DNA of 64,000 bases. Source: Ipomoea triloba. Taxonomy: Eukaryota; Streptophyta; Magnoliopsida; Solanales; Convolvulaceae. The stretch lies in contig NC_044929.1 of the NCBI RefSeq assembly GCF_003576645.1, positions 1,836,323-1,900,322 on the forward strand. Reading direction: 5' to 3'. This document shows, in pieces, positions 40,621 to 54,124 of this stretch; position 1 is the first letter of the stretch; every line of letters starts with the position of its first letter. The position numbers and the translations under genes are program-made. Below the pieces are notes generated by a model that saw only the letters and a program-made list of their open reading frames with translations, was not told where the DNA came from and ran no database searches.

Positions 40621-41449
40621 GCTAAGTTCACTCCATTGAGTTATTACTTGCACTTCGAAATTCGGGTGTACTTTTAATTGTTGTACTTTATAATGTTATT
40701 AAGTGCACTACAAATTGTTATTATTTGTGTTTCAAAGTTTGAGTTATTTATAAAAATGCTACTTTATTTTTTTTTTAAAAATTGCGTATGATCTATTAAA
40801 TCTTTCCAGATGGATGTCTCTTATTAGTTCCTAGTTCTCTCATGTACACATGTTCTTATTTGATCTGAATCATATATATATATATATATGAAGAGAGAGA
40901 GAGAGAGAGTGTAATGCATGCATATATGAACCAGTAAAAATGTTATAGCATGGTCAATACACATGATTGGACTGATGGAATAAACTTGAGATTTGGAAGA
41001 AAGTGCATTATATTGGACCACTACCCATTTTTAATTTCATCCATATTGGGCTGGAAAGAAAGCAATGGTCAATGGACCATAAGGGCATAAGGCCATTATC
41101 CGACTAGAATTGCGTGCCTTGAAGGGAAAAGCTCAACCAAAATCCACTTGCATATATTTATAGATGGAAATGTAAATTTCATAGGAACACTTTACATTTA
41201 TAAGTTTATAAAGGATATTGTAGGATATATTCCTCCTTACATTGTTCTTACTTTTTATCTGTAAGTTATAACTTGTATTAGGTTTGTACAATATTAAAGG
41301 AAGGGTCATGAAAGCCCAATAAAGAGTTCAATCGATGATCGATGATGAATACATAGAGTAATTTACTTGTATTCAAGCTAATTTAGATGAGCCACAAAAA
41401 ATTATGGTGACATTTTTGTAATTAGAATTATGCAACTTGTAATGATTGA

Positions 41450-41558
41450 TTGTGCAATCGTATATGTTCATAATTACTTTTTCAACCACTGCGGTTCAAA
41501 CCCACTTCCTTTTATATGTGAGTGTAATCAGGTGTCACTATAACACAAGATCTTGGCA
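41450..41558 (-). mobile_element. SINE fragment
   Basis: On the minus strand it matches the SINE body (box-B-like GGGTTTGAACCGCAGTGG, then AGTAATTATGAACATATAC) but lacks the A tail, so it is 3' truncated. Confidence 0.6.
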
Positions 41559-42964
41559 AGTGAAAAATGTATTGATGATTGGATATGGAATGGTTAATAT
41601 GGGTTGGTCTGCATGTGGCAATGTCTCCCAATATATGAACGCAAGTGCTTCTCCATTCCTTATGCATTGGGCAATAACTTACTCCCTCTGACAGTTGCTC
41701 CAACGACCCCAGGTTGGGACTATAAATGATCATTGCTGTCATGAGTTGTCTCAATTTACACTGCCCAAAACCTTAATTCTATCTTCCTCTCTTAGCTTTA
41801 AATCCGGCCTTTAATCACTTCATTACTCATTTTATTTAATTCCGTTGCAAAATTAGCCACCATGCATATCAACATACCCGCCCAATGGGCTTATTAAGTC
41901 TACCTTGCTCTTCTAATACATGTATTTTTCTATTTTACTTTTAATTATCAGTTATTGATTTAATTAACTTAGCCTATTTAACTTCTTGAATCAGTCAAAT
42001 TCAATTTAAAATATCTTCACCATCTTAATATTGTACTAAATTGCACCGGTTAATGCCACCAAAGCATTGATATAGGGGATGAAAACAACACTCACTTAAG
42101 ATTTACTTTCAATAGTAAGGTGGGGTTCAATCCCTATCACAAACATTGAGGTTCCATTTACTTCATAAAACAAAAACAAAGATGGATGATAAAGATAATA
42201 ATGAAAATGTTTTTTTTTTAATTGATTCGTATAATGTGAGAATGTGGCTATAAATAGCGATATAGAGCCAAATAGATGCAAGATGTTTATGCTTTACATT
42301 TAGAAATCAATTTTTAAGTTCTCTAGTTTTCTAAAAAATTAGAAAATGTTTCCAGTTTTCAAAATAGAAAACAGTGTTAGTAAACATATTTTACCTTTTC
42401 TATTTCCCAATTCTCTAGTCTTCTCAAAAGCGGAAGAAATTCTCCAGTTCGTAAATGGGCCTGAAAGTTTGAGGTTGGGATGCACTTCTTATGCGCTAAA
42501 GTGACAACTTGGTGTTTGCCCGAAGCAAGATTAGCTCGACTTACTTCCTCATAAACTTAGGGGTAGATTCATCGAAACTAGGATATAGTCTGGCAAATTA
42601 AAGTATGAAGGAAAACCTGTGTTATAAATAAATAAAAAAAATTGCCCCCCTCAATTAGTGTGAGTATTTTAGATATTTCGATTAAAGACTAACAGTGAAG
42701 ACGCTAATATCATCCGAGTACAAAAAGTAATATTAACTCTACCGTAACTTCAGGAGTGAGATCCTATAATTTTAGGATTTATCCAACGAAAATGGTTAAC
42801 CTAAGTATAAAAAATATTAAACTCTTGGTTTGAAAAACTATGAAGTTTTGATCCAACTAAGATACTCAACTGCATGTGCTTCCAACATGTGGTCTGCACA
42901 AGAACTACTATGATGTTTTCAACATCACGTTTCCCTTAGGAAAACAGAAATGTTTTTTTTTTTT

Positions 42965-42977
42965 TTTTTTTTTTTTT
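42965..42977. repeat. Poly-T tract
   Basis: Core of a longer T homopolymer (about 42954-42977). No adjacent element was recognised. The surrounding spacer from 41.6 to 44.2 kb shows no gene. Confidence 0.8.
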
Positions 42978-44195
42978 CACAAAGTACAGTTTTCTAAGCG
43001 AAACTGTTCCTCGGAATGATAATTCATGTATAATGTATTCATGCACTCATTCAGTCGTTTGGTCATATTTTATGTGTAATTCGATAAATTAGAATTATTT
43101 AAGTTATTTACAAATTAACATTTTATAATATTTAGTTTAATGTTATTAATATTAGTTATTGAGTTATTGGTATATAAAATTTATTTATTAAAAAATTATA
43201 TTAAACGTAATATTAAATACAAAATGTTGGCTTTCAAAAAGAAAATACAAAATGTTGAGTTTAAAAATTATTTTAAAAAAAATAAAGAGAATAAACGAAG
43301 AAAGCATGTTGGTTTGACTAACCAATAAATATCACTATGCTATGTTAGGTTTTGTTGTGTTTTCTATGGTTGTGTTGTATTGTTAACTCGAAAATGTTAT
43401 ATATATTTATAAGCCTTGGTTGTAATTACATATATTAACTTAAATATATAACAAAAAAATTGTGTACGCACTTTTTATTTTTAACTTTAATTTTAGAAAG
43501 AAATATTATAGTAAAATACATAAGAAAATTCATTAATTCAAATGCTTATTCTTTTACACATTTTATTATATGTTTATGGATAAAGGGCAAATGGAGTCAA
43601 TAATGTTGAGAGGAACAACACGTATAATTTTCTTGCATGGTTGGGAGGGAAAAGCATTCAACAAAAGCAACACTCCTTTTGCCACTAGAGATCATTTACT
43701 CACCTTTTATTTTCTCTCCTTTTTTTTTTTTTTTTGTGGTTACAATTATGAACTTTTAGATATAAAGAATTATTGGTCATTTACTCATCTTTTTTTTTTC
43801 TTTTTTCTTTTTCTTTTTTTTTATTACAATTATGAAATTTTAGATATATAACATTATTGGGTCAAATACTTAGCTTGGTGTACTAGCTGATTCTATTTTT
43901 AGCCATTGACTATTGTGTTAATCTTACATTTATCCTCAATAATCTTTTAAAATTGTCATCACATTTAATTCTATACTTTCTATTTTTAATTCTATGTTTG
44001 TATCATATGAACTCACTGTTAATTACAAAGATAACTTGTAATTTTCAATGAAGCTAGCTATTTTCAATTTTAGTTCTTGACTGTTGCATCGATTCTTAAT
44101 GTTTCAAATTTTCAAATTTAGACTTATGTTTTTTTTCTTCGTGTTTTAGTACTTCATTTGCATCCTAAAATATATATACAAGGAGGATAAACTTG

Positions 44196-44430
44196 TAGTC
44201 CGCACGGACTTAATTAGCTCACTAGTTCAGTAGGCAGTATTTAATTTGGGAAAAGAGATCAAGGTTCGAACATCGACATCGTATGTTTAAAGTGAGCAAA
44301 TCCCTTGTGCGCACAGACATTTGACCATGTCTGCTAAACTATTGAGTCACCGTGATTTACATACTGTCTTTCCAAATGGCATGTCGGGCAGAGGCGTACA
44401 AAGACTGTCATTGAAACTCCAACCTTGCTT
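44196..44430 (+). repeat. Dispersed SINE-like repeat, family 2
   Basis: Collinear with 24056-24290: CTAGTTCAGTAGGCAGTAT, then AAGGTTCGAACATCGACAT, CCCTTGTGCGCACAGACATT, GACCATGTCTGCTAAACTAT and CACCGTGATTTACAT. The GGTTCGAACATC segment could be a degraded Pol III box B, which favours a SINE origin. Confidence 0.62.
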
Positions 44431-45412
44431 TGAGAATGATGTAAATTGCATTAAGAAAACCATATATATACAACAAACTCGACCAAGAGAATGTGTTCGT
44501 AAAAATCAAGAATGTAATCTTTAGATATAAGAATCATACCTCACCCGGCCACTTGGTCATTCATTTTCGGAAAAATGACTATTATAATTGGAAAAAAAAA
44601 AAAAAAAAAAAAACCCTAATGGTGGATCTAAGTGGGCATATGCTGGTGTAATTGCTAACTGTGGACCATGGGTGCACGATACCAACTGGAGACATAATAT
44701 CGAAGTGGGGTTAAAACTAGGTAGCAAAGGTGTCATTGGATTAATGGATTTTGGTACATTGGCAACTTTTGCTTGGATGTGCCTCGGTGGATTTAATTTG
44801 CGGGTTAGAGATTAAATTTGTGACATTTTATTAAAAAGTATAAAAGCTTACTACATATTTATTTATTTATTTATAGTAGTAGTATACCTTTCTAACATAT
44901 ATTGTAAAATTTCTCAAAAATCACACACATCTTTTAATTTTCATCCTTGACTAGAAATTAATTAATGAGGCAAATTAAACACTCCCATAATATAATGGAG
45001 ATGAGCAAATTAATAATAACAGTAATCTTTTAAAGTATTGTAATAATATCCTAGTCATAATTATATTATTGACTATAATTATATTGTTGTGTGGAAAGAA
45101 GACATTTTTCCAAAAGAGAGGCAGCTTTGGGCAAGCCAGGTGTGTAGAACATTAATTTGGACAGCAAGGAATCCAATACCTTAAAGCTAAGTTCAATTCT
45201 TCTTGTACTTATAAATTTGTACTGTATATAGGAATATAATCAAACTACTTTAATTTGCTATCTAAAGATAGTTTCAACCTCGTATATATATCCACACCTT
45301 TTGGTCTCTCTTTACTAGCTAGGTACCTCTTGTAATGTGGATATAGTGTTTGGGGTACTTTGAAATCTAGATTTAAATTCAAGCAATATATATGTAGATC
45401 GAGAATGTAGAA

Positions 45413-45780
45413 TTTAGAGCTCGCATGAGCAGCTCAATTGGTCACAGAGGTAAAATTTGAAAAGAAAGACTAGGGATTCGAGTCTCACCAGCAGTAGGGA
45501 TGGTAATGTCCCCGCCTCCGTCTGAAACGGGAACGGGGAAAAATTTTGGGATTTTTTAATTTTTTAAAATTAAAATTACACTAATTTAAGATGTTGACTG
45601 AGAATTGATCGGGAATGGGAATTCCCCGTCCCCGCCTAATTCCCCACGGGGACGGGGATGTGGACTATTTTCCATTCCCCGCCAGGGACGGGGAATATAC
45701 TCCCCGTCCCTGTCCCGCCCCGTTGCAATCCCTAACCAGCAGTCAATTTGTATAAGTCATCTTCATTGTATATATGATTC
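45413..45780 (+). repeat. SINE-like fragment split by a hAT-type MITE
   Basis: The left part (GAGCAGCTCAATTGGTCACA, then GGGATTCGAGTCTCACC) looks like a tRNA-type box A/box B pair. It is interrupted at 45495 by the element ending at 45734 and resumes at 45743 (TCAATTTGTATAAG). The resumed sequence supports a nested insertion. Confidence 0.55.
45495..45734. mobile_element. hAT-type MITE with GGGGACGGGG repeats
   Basis: It is flanked by a perfect 8-base duplication, ACCAGCAG (45487-45494 and 45735-45742), the hallmark of hAT insertion. The ends are inverted: TAGGGATGGTAA at the left and the complement of TAGGGATTGCAA at the right. The interior has many GGGGACGGGGA/TCCCCGTCCCC motifs in both orientations that could fold back. 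It has no coding capacity. Confidence 0.88.
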
Positions 45781-46246
45781 TAACACCTATTTTGTATAAA
45801 AGAGTCAAAGATCCTTAGTCAATCGGTACTAATGTCTCTGGTTTTGTATAAGATATTTTAGAGACATCTAAAGTCTTACCAATTTACTTTTAAATTATAC
45901 TCTGTGTAAGATAGATATCAATGTCAATCGACACCTTCAAATTTTCTACCTCGGGATGATGATGATGAGGAGAGACCAGACAAAGCTCTAATGGTTTTTA
46001 TCTCATAAAATTTACACAAGACAAATCACAAGTCCAAACAAAGAATTACACTAATCAAACAACAATTTGCACGACAAACAAAGAACCAAACAAAAACAAA
46101 CAAATCAAATTCCAACTCCCAAAATATACTTCTTATTGTAACAATCTAAGTACGGCACCAATGCACTGCCCAATGAAACCACACCAAAAGTGAAACTTAT
46201 TAATCCAATAATGGTATCCAATCTAATAACTAATGTATAATTATTT

Positions 46247-47176
46247 GAGCAAATTGTCATTTTGGTCCATTGACTATAGGGGTCCTATTAATTGCAGTCC
46301 ACAACTTTCAAAACTGTTAATTGCATATCATGACTATTCAATTTTTATCAATTTTGGTCACTCCGGCCAAATTGCCGGCCAAATGTCGCCGGAAAGTCCT
46401 AAACCCTAATTTAATGAGGGTATTTTAGTCATTTCACGCATCTTTCTTCTTCTCCGGCGAGCTACCACTTTTCTCCGGCGAGCAACTTGGTCGACCATGT
46501 TTTGGAGCTACTTGGGTTGGTCCATTCATACACCCCTTCACACCTTCCCACCCGCAAACACTCCCCACATTCTTCTCCGACCAACCAACCATAACCCCGA
46601 CGGGGCAATCCTAAATTTCAACGCCAAAAGAGCGTCGCCATTGCCGGACCTCACCGCCGGAAGATCAAGAAACACCACAAAACTCACCAACAACAAAGCT
46701 AATGAGCCGAATCTCCAGATCTAAGAAGAATAGACGTGAGGCTAGCAGGTGACGATGACGATGGAGATGGAGCTCTGTCCCCCATTTCTATGGTATCTTT
46801 TGGTATCTCTGAGCATAATATACCACAGATTATGGTAACCTATCCCCATTGGGACCAAAGGCTACCATACTATGCTCATCCAACACAATAATAATCTGAT
46901 TCGCACTGGCGGCAAAGAACGCGATAATAATCTGAATAATGACAGTCGGAAAAATTCGCACATCGCCGGAGAAGAAGAAAGATGCGTGAAATGACTAAAA
47001 TGCCCTCATTAATTTAGGGTTTAGGATTTTCCGGCGACATTTGGTCGGCAATTTGGCCGGAGTGACCAAAATTGATAAAAATTGAATAGTCATGGTATGC
47101 AATTAACAGTTTTGAAAGTCGTGGACTGCAATTAATAGGACCCCTATAGTCAGTGGACCAAAATGACAATTTGCTC
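46247..47176. mobile_element. Mutator-like non-autonomous element with long TIRs
   Basis: The element carries about 214-base terminal inverted repeats (46247-46460 and 46963-47176) beginning GAGCAAATTGTCATTTTGGT. It is flanked by a perfect 9-base duplication, TAATTATTT (46238-46246 and 47177-47185). Long TIRs with a 9-base duplication are diagnostic of MULEs. The 500-base centre is GC-richer than its surroundings and includes an ATG-initiated 75-codon frame at 46497-46724, proline- and asparagine-rich, which I do not recognise. The centre could be captured host sequence (Pack-MULE), but that is unproven. No transposase is present. Confidence 0.92.
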
Positions 47177-47294
47177 TAATTATTTTTCAATTTTTAGTCT
47201 CATTTAAAAGATTTACATTTTATAAAAAGACAAAGAAGTTAAAGATCGAAACCAAAAGTACCCGCACACCTTTTAAGGCAATAAATATAGGTTA

Positions 47295-47540
47295 TCTCAG
47301 TTTCACCGAATTAATTTTAAGTCCACGGGATCCTGCTCTTAGAGTAACTACAGAGGTAAATCGTGAGCTGTATATTCAGGGACTGGTTAAATTCTTGTTT
47401 TTATGCGCACTCAAACCATCCAATTCACACCTTTCATCATTCTAAACCTTTTACTCATTCATATTTTTAGTGAGGTTTGGACCCCACATTGTTGCCTTCA
47501 GTCGTGACATCAAGTTAAACTACAAACCATTACGAGTATT
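47295..47540 (+). repeat. Dispersed repeat, family 3
   Basis: Shares ordered motifs with 55300-55510: TTTTAAGTCCACGGGATCC, AGAGGTAAATCGTGAGCT, TTTATGCGCACTCAAACC and CGTGACATCAAGT near the end, then AAACCATTACG. An inverted fragment with the AGAGGTAAATCGTGAG-like motif lies near 34460. Class unknown; SINE-like in size. Confidence 0.58.
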
Positions 47541-47954
47541 TTCTTGTTTTTTTTATGTGACCGATACAACAATTGTTTTTACCAAGAGAAGTGTCAACCT
47601 TAATTAACATGGCGGCCAAGTGTAGGTCTCCATATGAGGATAGTAGAGATTTGTGGAAAAGACGATGTTAGCCCTTATGGACAGAGACATCCCCACACGG
47701 AAGACACCCTCACCCACATGTTAAACTCCGAACCATTCCTTATTCCATTTAAGATTTTCACGTGAAAGCATCAAAACAAAAAATCAGACACATTACGATA
47801 CCAACAAAACATCTCTCCCCCCTTTTCCTTCTTTGTTTACATCTGTGTCGTGCCAACAGGCATCCAATCATAATAATTAACATAACAAAATTTCACCTAA
47901 GCTACTCATATATTAATGTACGTATAGTAGTAGTATACGTAATTAAAATTAATA

Positions 47955-48195
47955 AATGGAGCCCGTATGAACAGCTCAGTTTGAGAAGAAAAATCAATAA
48001 TCGAGTTTGACCAGCAACCGTGTAGAAGCAACTTCTCAAAGTGAGGGCTCATTGTGTACAATAAACAAAGGTTTAGTCTTTGTGTTCAACTGAGTTACCA
48101 TGAAAACAAAAGTCTAGTCTCTCTGTTCAGCTGAGTTACCATGATTTACATCGTCCCAATGTGTTTTGTCGGGCCGGGTTAGGGATTCAACTAAA
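47955..48195 (+). repeat. Dispersed repeat related to family 2, internally duplicated
   Basis: Contains GTTCAACTGAGTTACCATGA and a second TTCAGCTGAGTTACCATGAT about 65 bases later, then TTTACATCGTCCCAATGTG, similar to the 3' part of the repeats at 24056 and 44196. The doubled block suggests a local duplication. Confidence 0.5.
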
Positions 48196-48398
48196 AAAAT
48201 AACACTTTTTCCTCTTGAATTATATGCTTATAATACTTTTTCCTAATTAATTATTTATTTATCTATATTAATCCCTCAATTATTTTAAAAGTGATAATTT
48301 TTTTCCCATTCTATTAAATGGTCATTTTTACCCTTAAAAATAAGGGCGGGTGAAAATATTTATTTAACAAAAAAAGGAAAAAATTATCACAAATTAAT

Positions 48399-48521
48399 TT
48401 TTTTTTTTGAGTATTACTGACTCTGTTACAATGCAGGAGTCGATATCACCCCACTGAAGCTCAAACACACTCCTTCAATATAAGAGTGCAACCGAGTACC
48501 ACTAGACCATAATGTCTTAGC
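48399..48521 (-). mobile_element. tRNA-derived SINE
   Basis: Minus-strand SINE with box-A-like TGGTCTAGTGGTAC, a degraded box B (TTTGAGCTTCAGTGG), the shared 3' body ending AACAGAGTCAGTAATACTC, and an A run (T run at 48399-48408). It lies about 240 bases beyond the end of the protease coding region, so it could sit in or next to that gene's 3' end. Confidence 0.75.
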
Positions 48522-48758
48522 TTGAGAGGATTAATATAGATAATGAATAACTTAGAAAAAAACGTTATAAGCATATAATTTAGGAAAAAAAAGTGTGATT
48601 CAAAAAATATGTAGTAATATAATATTATTGTAATGTACTTTGTAGTATTATACGTAGTTAACATTAATAAATCATGTCACAAATTTCAAGAATACAAAAT
48701 GGTACACCAAAAAGGAACAAGAAGAAGAAAATCTGAGGTGAGTTCGGGCCCGGGCGGG

Positions 48759-50114
48759 TCACGGTTGGGAACACCCGTGTCGTGAGAATCCTAGTAACGA
48801 CTGATCTCGGTCGAACTCGAACGTGAAACCTTGTTGCATTAGGTTTCCGATGACGGAGAATGCCGCCGGCGAGGCGACGGGCTGCAATGCGAGGCATTTG
48901 ACGTCCGGGGCGGTGTCTAGGAAGTAGTTTCCGGTGGGTGGGGCGAAGACCGATCCACCGGCGAACCGGAAAGTTATTTTGGGGAGATTCGGGTTCGGGT
49001 TGGGCAGGCCCGACACGTTTATGCACAAGTCAAACCCGGGAGTCAGCTCGGCGGGCTGGGGCAGCTTGACGCGCCGCTTGAACTCGTTTACTATTCTAGT
49101 GTAAGCCGGCTGGGCGAGAAATGTCAGAGTTGTCCCTGAGTCCATGACAGTTCCACCGTTGCCCAGCTCATCAATGGCCCACACGGAAGGGCTGATCGGT
49201 AATTTCGTGTCCTCTATATTCACGCTCTCTATCCCTATGTAGTAGAAAGTTGGGGAGACAGAGTTGTGAATCAGCGGCGTGAAGCTCATTCTCGAGCCGT
49301 TGGTGGCGCCGCCGCCTTGTGAATCGCCGATCACTAAATAGCTCCTCGGCGTAGGGGCGAGGGTGTAATCCATAAGGCAATAAGAAAACTTGTTGCCGAA
49401 CCGGCGGCCCAATTGAGTAGCCAAAGAAATCGGACCGCGGCCTAACCCGAGTACCCCCTGAGCTCCGTTGAAACTCGGACCGGTAATGCTTGGACCGGAA
49501 GCGCGAAAGCCGCAACCGAATTTCACATTCTTGAACCGGACCGGTAACCCGGAGCTGGCGTTAAACGCCGTCGTTTCAGTCGCGAAAAACCCGCTGGTAA
49601 CCGACCCGTCTGAGTAGAAATACTCATATCGGCAGGGGCTGTGGAGGCGCGTGTGGTTGCACGCGACGCGCCTCGGGTGGGGCACGAGCTTGCACTTCTC
49701 GTCGTAGCAGTGGACCGGCGCGAAAGAAGCGGAGTGGCGAGCGAGGAATGCGGAGTGTGGGACCCGCTCCGAGCAGTTGCGGCACGCGGAGCACGTGACC
49801 CAGACGAGATCGCTGCCGGTATCCGCCACCAGAAGCAGCCGCTGCGGCGGCGTGCCAAGATGGAACTCCACGAAGTACTGTCCGGTGCCGGAGGCCGAGC
49901 CGGAGGTGACCGGCAGCTGAGCGCGGCGCCGGTGGAGCGAAATGAGGCGAGTAGAGTCGGAGGAGAGGATCTGAGAAGGGAATGGGCGATTATGGAGCAA
50001 TGGGAGCTTCAGATATTGAAATGTAGATTCTCCGGCGCCGATGCCGGCGCCGGCGACTGTGGCTAAGGCTAGGGAGAAGAGAGAGAGTAAAAGAAACAAT
50101 AAGTGAGCTCCCAT
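48759..50114 (-). CDS. Secreted A1-family (pepsin-like) aspartyl protease
   Basis: A single uninterrupted frame of 451 residues from an ATG at 50114. A hydrophobic signal peptide covers residues about 1-22. The two catalytic motifs of the pepsin fold are present: DTGS at 98-101 and DSGT at 325-328. A flap tyrosine lies near 167 (YFYSDGS). Plant-type conserved segments include QYFVEFHLGTPP, GAQGVLGLGRGPISLATQLG, NKFSYCLMDY and the C-terminal VIGNLMQQGFTFEFD ... LGFSRHGC. Many cysteines, as in nepenthesin-like enzymes, suggest a disulphide-rich protein entering the secretory pathway. There is no plant-specific saposin-like insert. Secretion and activity are inferred; the substrate is unknown. 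Closest by memory is Arabidopsis At3g25700. Its coding region is much more GC-rich than its flanks. Confidence 0.95.
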   Translation of the reverse strand: MGAHLLFLLLSLFSLALATVAGAGIGAGESTFQYLKLPLLHNRPFPSQILSSDSTRLISLHRRRAQLPVTSGSASGTGQYFVEFHLGTPPQRLLLVADTGSDLVWVTCSACRNCSERVPHSAFLARHSASFAPVHCYDEKCKLVPHPRRVACNHTRLHSPCRYEYFYSDGSVTSGFFATETTAFNASSGLPVRFKNVKFGCGFRASGPSITGPSFNGAQGVLGLGRGPISLATQLGRRFGNKFSYCLMDYTLAPTPRSYLVIGDSQGGGATNGSRMSFTPLIHNSVSPTFYYIGIESVNIEDTKLPISPSVWAIDELGNGGTVMDSGTTLTFLAQPAYTRIVNEFKRRVKLPQPAELTPGFDLCINVSGLPNPNPNLPKITFRFAGGSVFAPPTGNYFLDTAPDVKCLALQPVASPAAFSVIGNLMQQGFTFEFDRDQSLLGFSRHGCSQP

Positions 50115-50240
50115 TGGTGATAATGGTGGCAGAGACAGAAAGAGAGAGAGAGAGACAGAGAGATTTAATGGAGAAAGAGAAGAAAAAGAGTGCCAAAGGA
50201 TTTGCTACATTTATACGTTTTTGTGTTTTCCCGTGCTATA
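50115..50240 (-). promoter_or_regulatory. Core promoter and leader of the aspartyl protease gene
   Basis: A TATA box (TATAAAT on the minus strand) lies at 50209-50215, about 95 bases before the ATG. It is followed by a (CT/GA)-rich leader at about 50124-50165, with TCTCTCTCTCTCT on the sense strand. Spacing predicts a transcription start near 50180 and a short leader. Confidence 0.6.

Positions 50241-52564
<2,324 letters not shown>

Positions 52565-52598
<34 letters not shown>
52565..52598. repeat. (TA)n microsatellite
   Basis: About 17 TA units bounding the right side of the inverted-repeat element. Confidence 0.9.
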
Positions 52599-53385
52599 CT
52601 GCTACCATATTGGTTAAAGTCAATGTGGTGGATGCAGCCACATGTGGGTTATGTCCTCATTTCCAATTGTTTATACAGCGTTTGTTTCACTTACTTTTCT
52701 CTGTTCCATTCAACGTTGCATACCCGAAGTTGGAAAAAAAAAAAAAAAATTAAGGTTGTTTTGTGACATGTGTGAAGGGGATTAAGTCATTATGCATTTA
52801 CATAGTATTAAAGTGGTCCGATGTGACTTTACGTGGGGATTAATTATGATTTATTATTGCCACACCCATTCCAAATGTTAAAGTTACAACTCTTCTTGCT
52901 GCTCACGGATGAGATTTGCCATTATATTTTGTAAAAGAATTCTACCATAATTTCGAAGACCTACCGCTTATTTCATTAGCTAAGATTTGAAAGAAAAAGT
53001 AAATTGTGAGATGTGTGTCTTTAATTAAGCCTCTGCATCACTTCTTTCTTTGGTTGTAGTTTGGGGGTTTGTGTACCTCATTGCAACTTACTTGACTTTT
53101 AGGTCGCTTATGTCATTCAAGGATACTTCCAGAGCTGCGCTGCTGTTATGCTGTTGAATTTTTGATAAAGTGGAGTGCTCTTGGTTACTAGCTATTTTGT
53201 GGTTGCGGCTTGGGCAAGTTCTTTTCTTATTTATATTAGGTTTAGTTTTCTTTTAAGCCTAGTTTGTTAAGTGTGTAGCAAAATTATCCCTTTATTACTT
53301 AGACACTTGTTGATTTTAGGTGAGTTCGTTTCTCTTGGATTTGAGGCATACTATTCCAAGCTTGTACATATTGATTTTGATTTAA

Positions 53386-53675
53386 GGTCTTCCCCATTAG
53401 TTGTATTTTGCACAAGTTTTTAGAACAAAAAACTTAAGGATGAGTTTTTTACAAATGTGAAGGGTTGGATTTTGACAGGTATGGATGGGGTCCACTGTGG
53501 CAGGCGCCTCACCGGCATGAGGCGCAAATCTGCACGCGCCCCTTACTTCTTCTTTTTTTTTTTTGTTTAATTTTTTCCATTTATTTTTTTTCTCCATTCC
53601 ATTTTCTCTTTCCTAATTACACTTACAAAAACTCTTCGAAAACCACACCAAAATTTCAACTATTGAGGAAGGCCT
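53386..53675. mobile_element. Tourist-like MITE with GC-rich core, copy 3 (inverted)
   Basis: The ends are inverted (GGTCTTCCCCATTAG at the left; GGCCTTCCTCAATAG when the right end is read on the minus strand), with TAA next to both. Read on the minus strand it follows copy 1 closely: TTGAAATTTTGGTGTGGTTT, then TTTTTGTAAGTGTAATTAGG, then a GC-rich core GCGCCTCATGCCGGTGAGGC. Confidence 0.78.
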
Positions 53676-53959
53676 TAATAGATTGAATATTTTTTTAATT
53701 TTGTAAGATGTGCATACATATATATTTGCAGCCTACAGATATTAGTAAAGTAAATCTATCAACTTATTTTGAATTGAGAGACACGTTGAATTATCCAATG
53801 GTACTTGCCATTATATTTTGGAAGCCTAACTTTAATTATTTTATTTATTGAGATTTAATTGATCATAGATGATTGTAGTAGACTTATCATAGTTCTCGTG
53901 GTTTAATCTCAAACTTCTATTGTTCTACTATGAATGATGCTATAACTAAGGCTCCTTTG

Positions 53960-54108
53960 CCAAAGACCTTGTGATAATGGGAGTGGGTTCGAGCCTCACT
54001 GGAGACAATTGTTGACTTTTTGTGCTTCATTAGGTTGAGAAAGTAATTATGACCAGATACTACATTGTAACACAGTCAGTGGTACTCAAAAAAAAAAAAA
54101 AAAAAAAA
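53960..54108 (+). mobile_element. tRNA-derived SINE with perfect target duplication
   Basis: It is flanked by an exact 16-base direct repeat, AACTAAGGCTCCTTTG (53944-53959 and 54109-54124), typical of LINE-assisted SINE insertion. The body has box-B-like GGTTCGAGCCTC, the family 3' body (AGGTTGAGAAAGTAATTATG, then CATTGTAACACAGTCAG) and a 20-plus-base A tail. Box A is shortened, so it is probably 5' truncated. The perfect duplication makes it the youngest-looking SINE here. Confidence 0.9.
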
Positions 54109-54124
54109 AACTAAGGCTCCTTTG

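Noticed and set aside
39970..40677. Overlapping frames of about 70-115 codons on both strands
   Set aside because: The block holds internal repeats, no family is recognised, and the frames contradict each other.
44588..44815. 75-codon frame beginning in a poly-A run
   Set aside because: It starts at TTG, lacks an ATG near the start and has no recognised domain; possibly a decayed retrocopy but unsupported.
48664..49026. Arginine-rich 120-residue frame overlapping the protease
   Set aside because: Shifted frame within the protease coding region; composition reflects GC-rich codons and no family is recognised.
49641..50066. 141-codon plus-strand frame opposite the protease gene
   Set aside because: Antisense shadow of a GC-rich coding exon, with no independent support.
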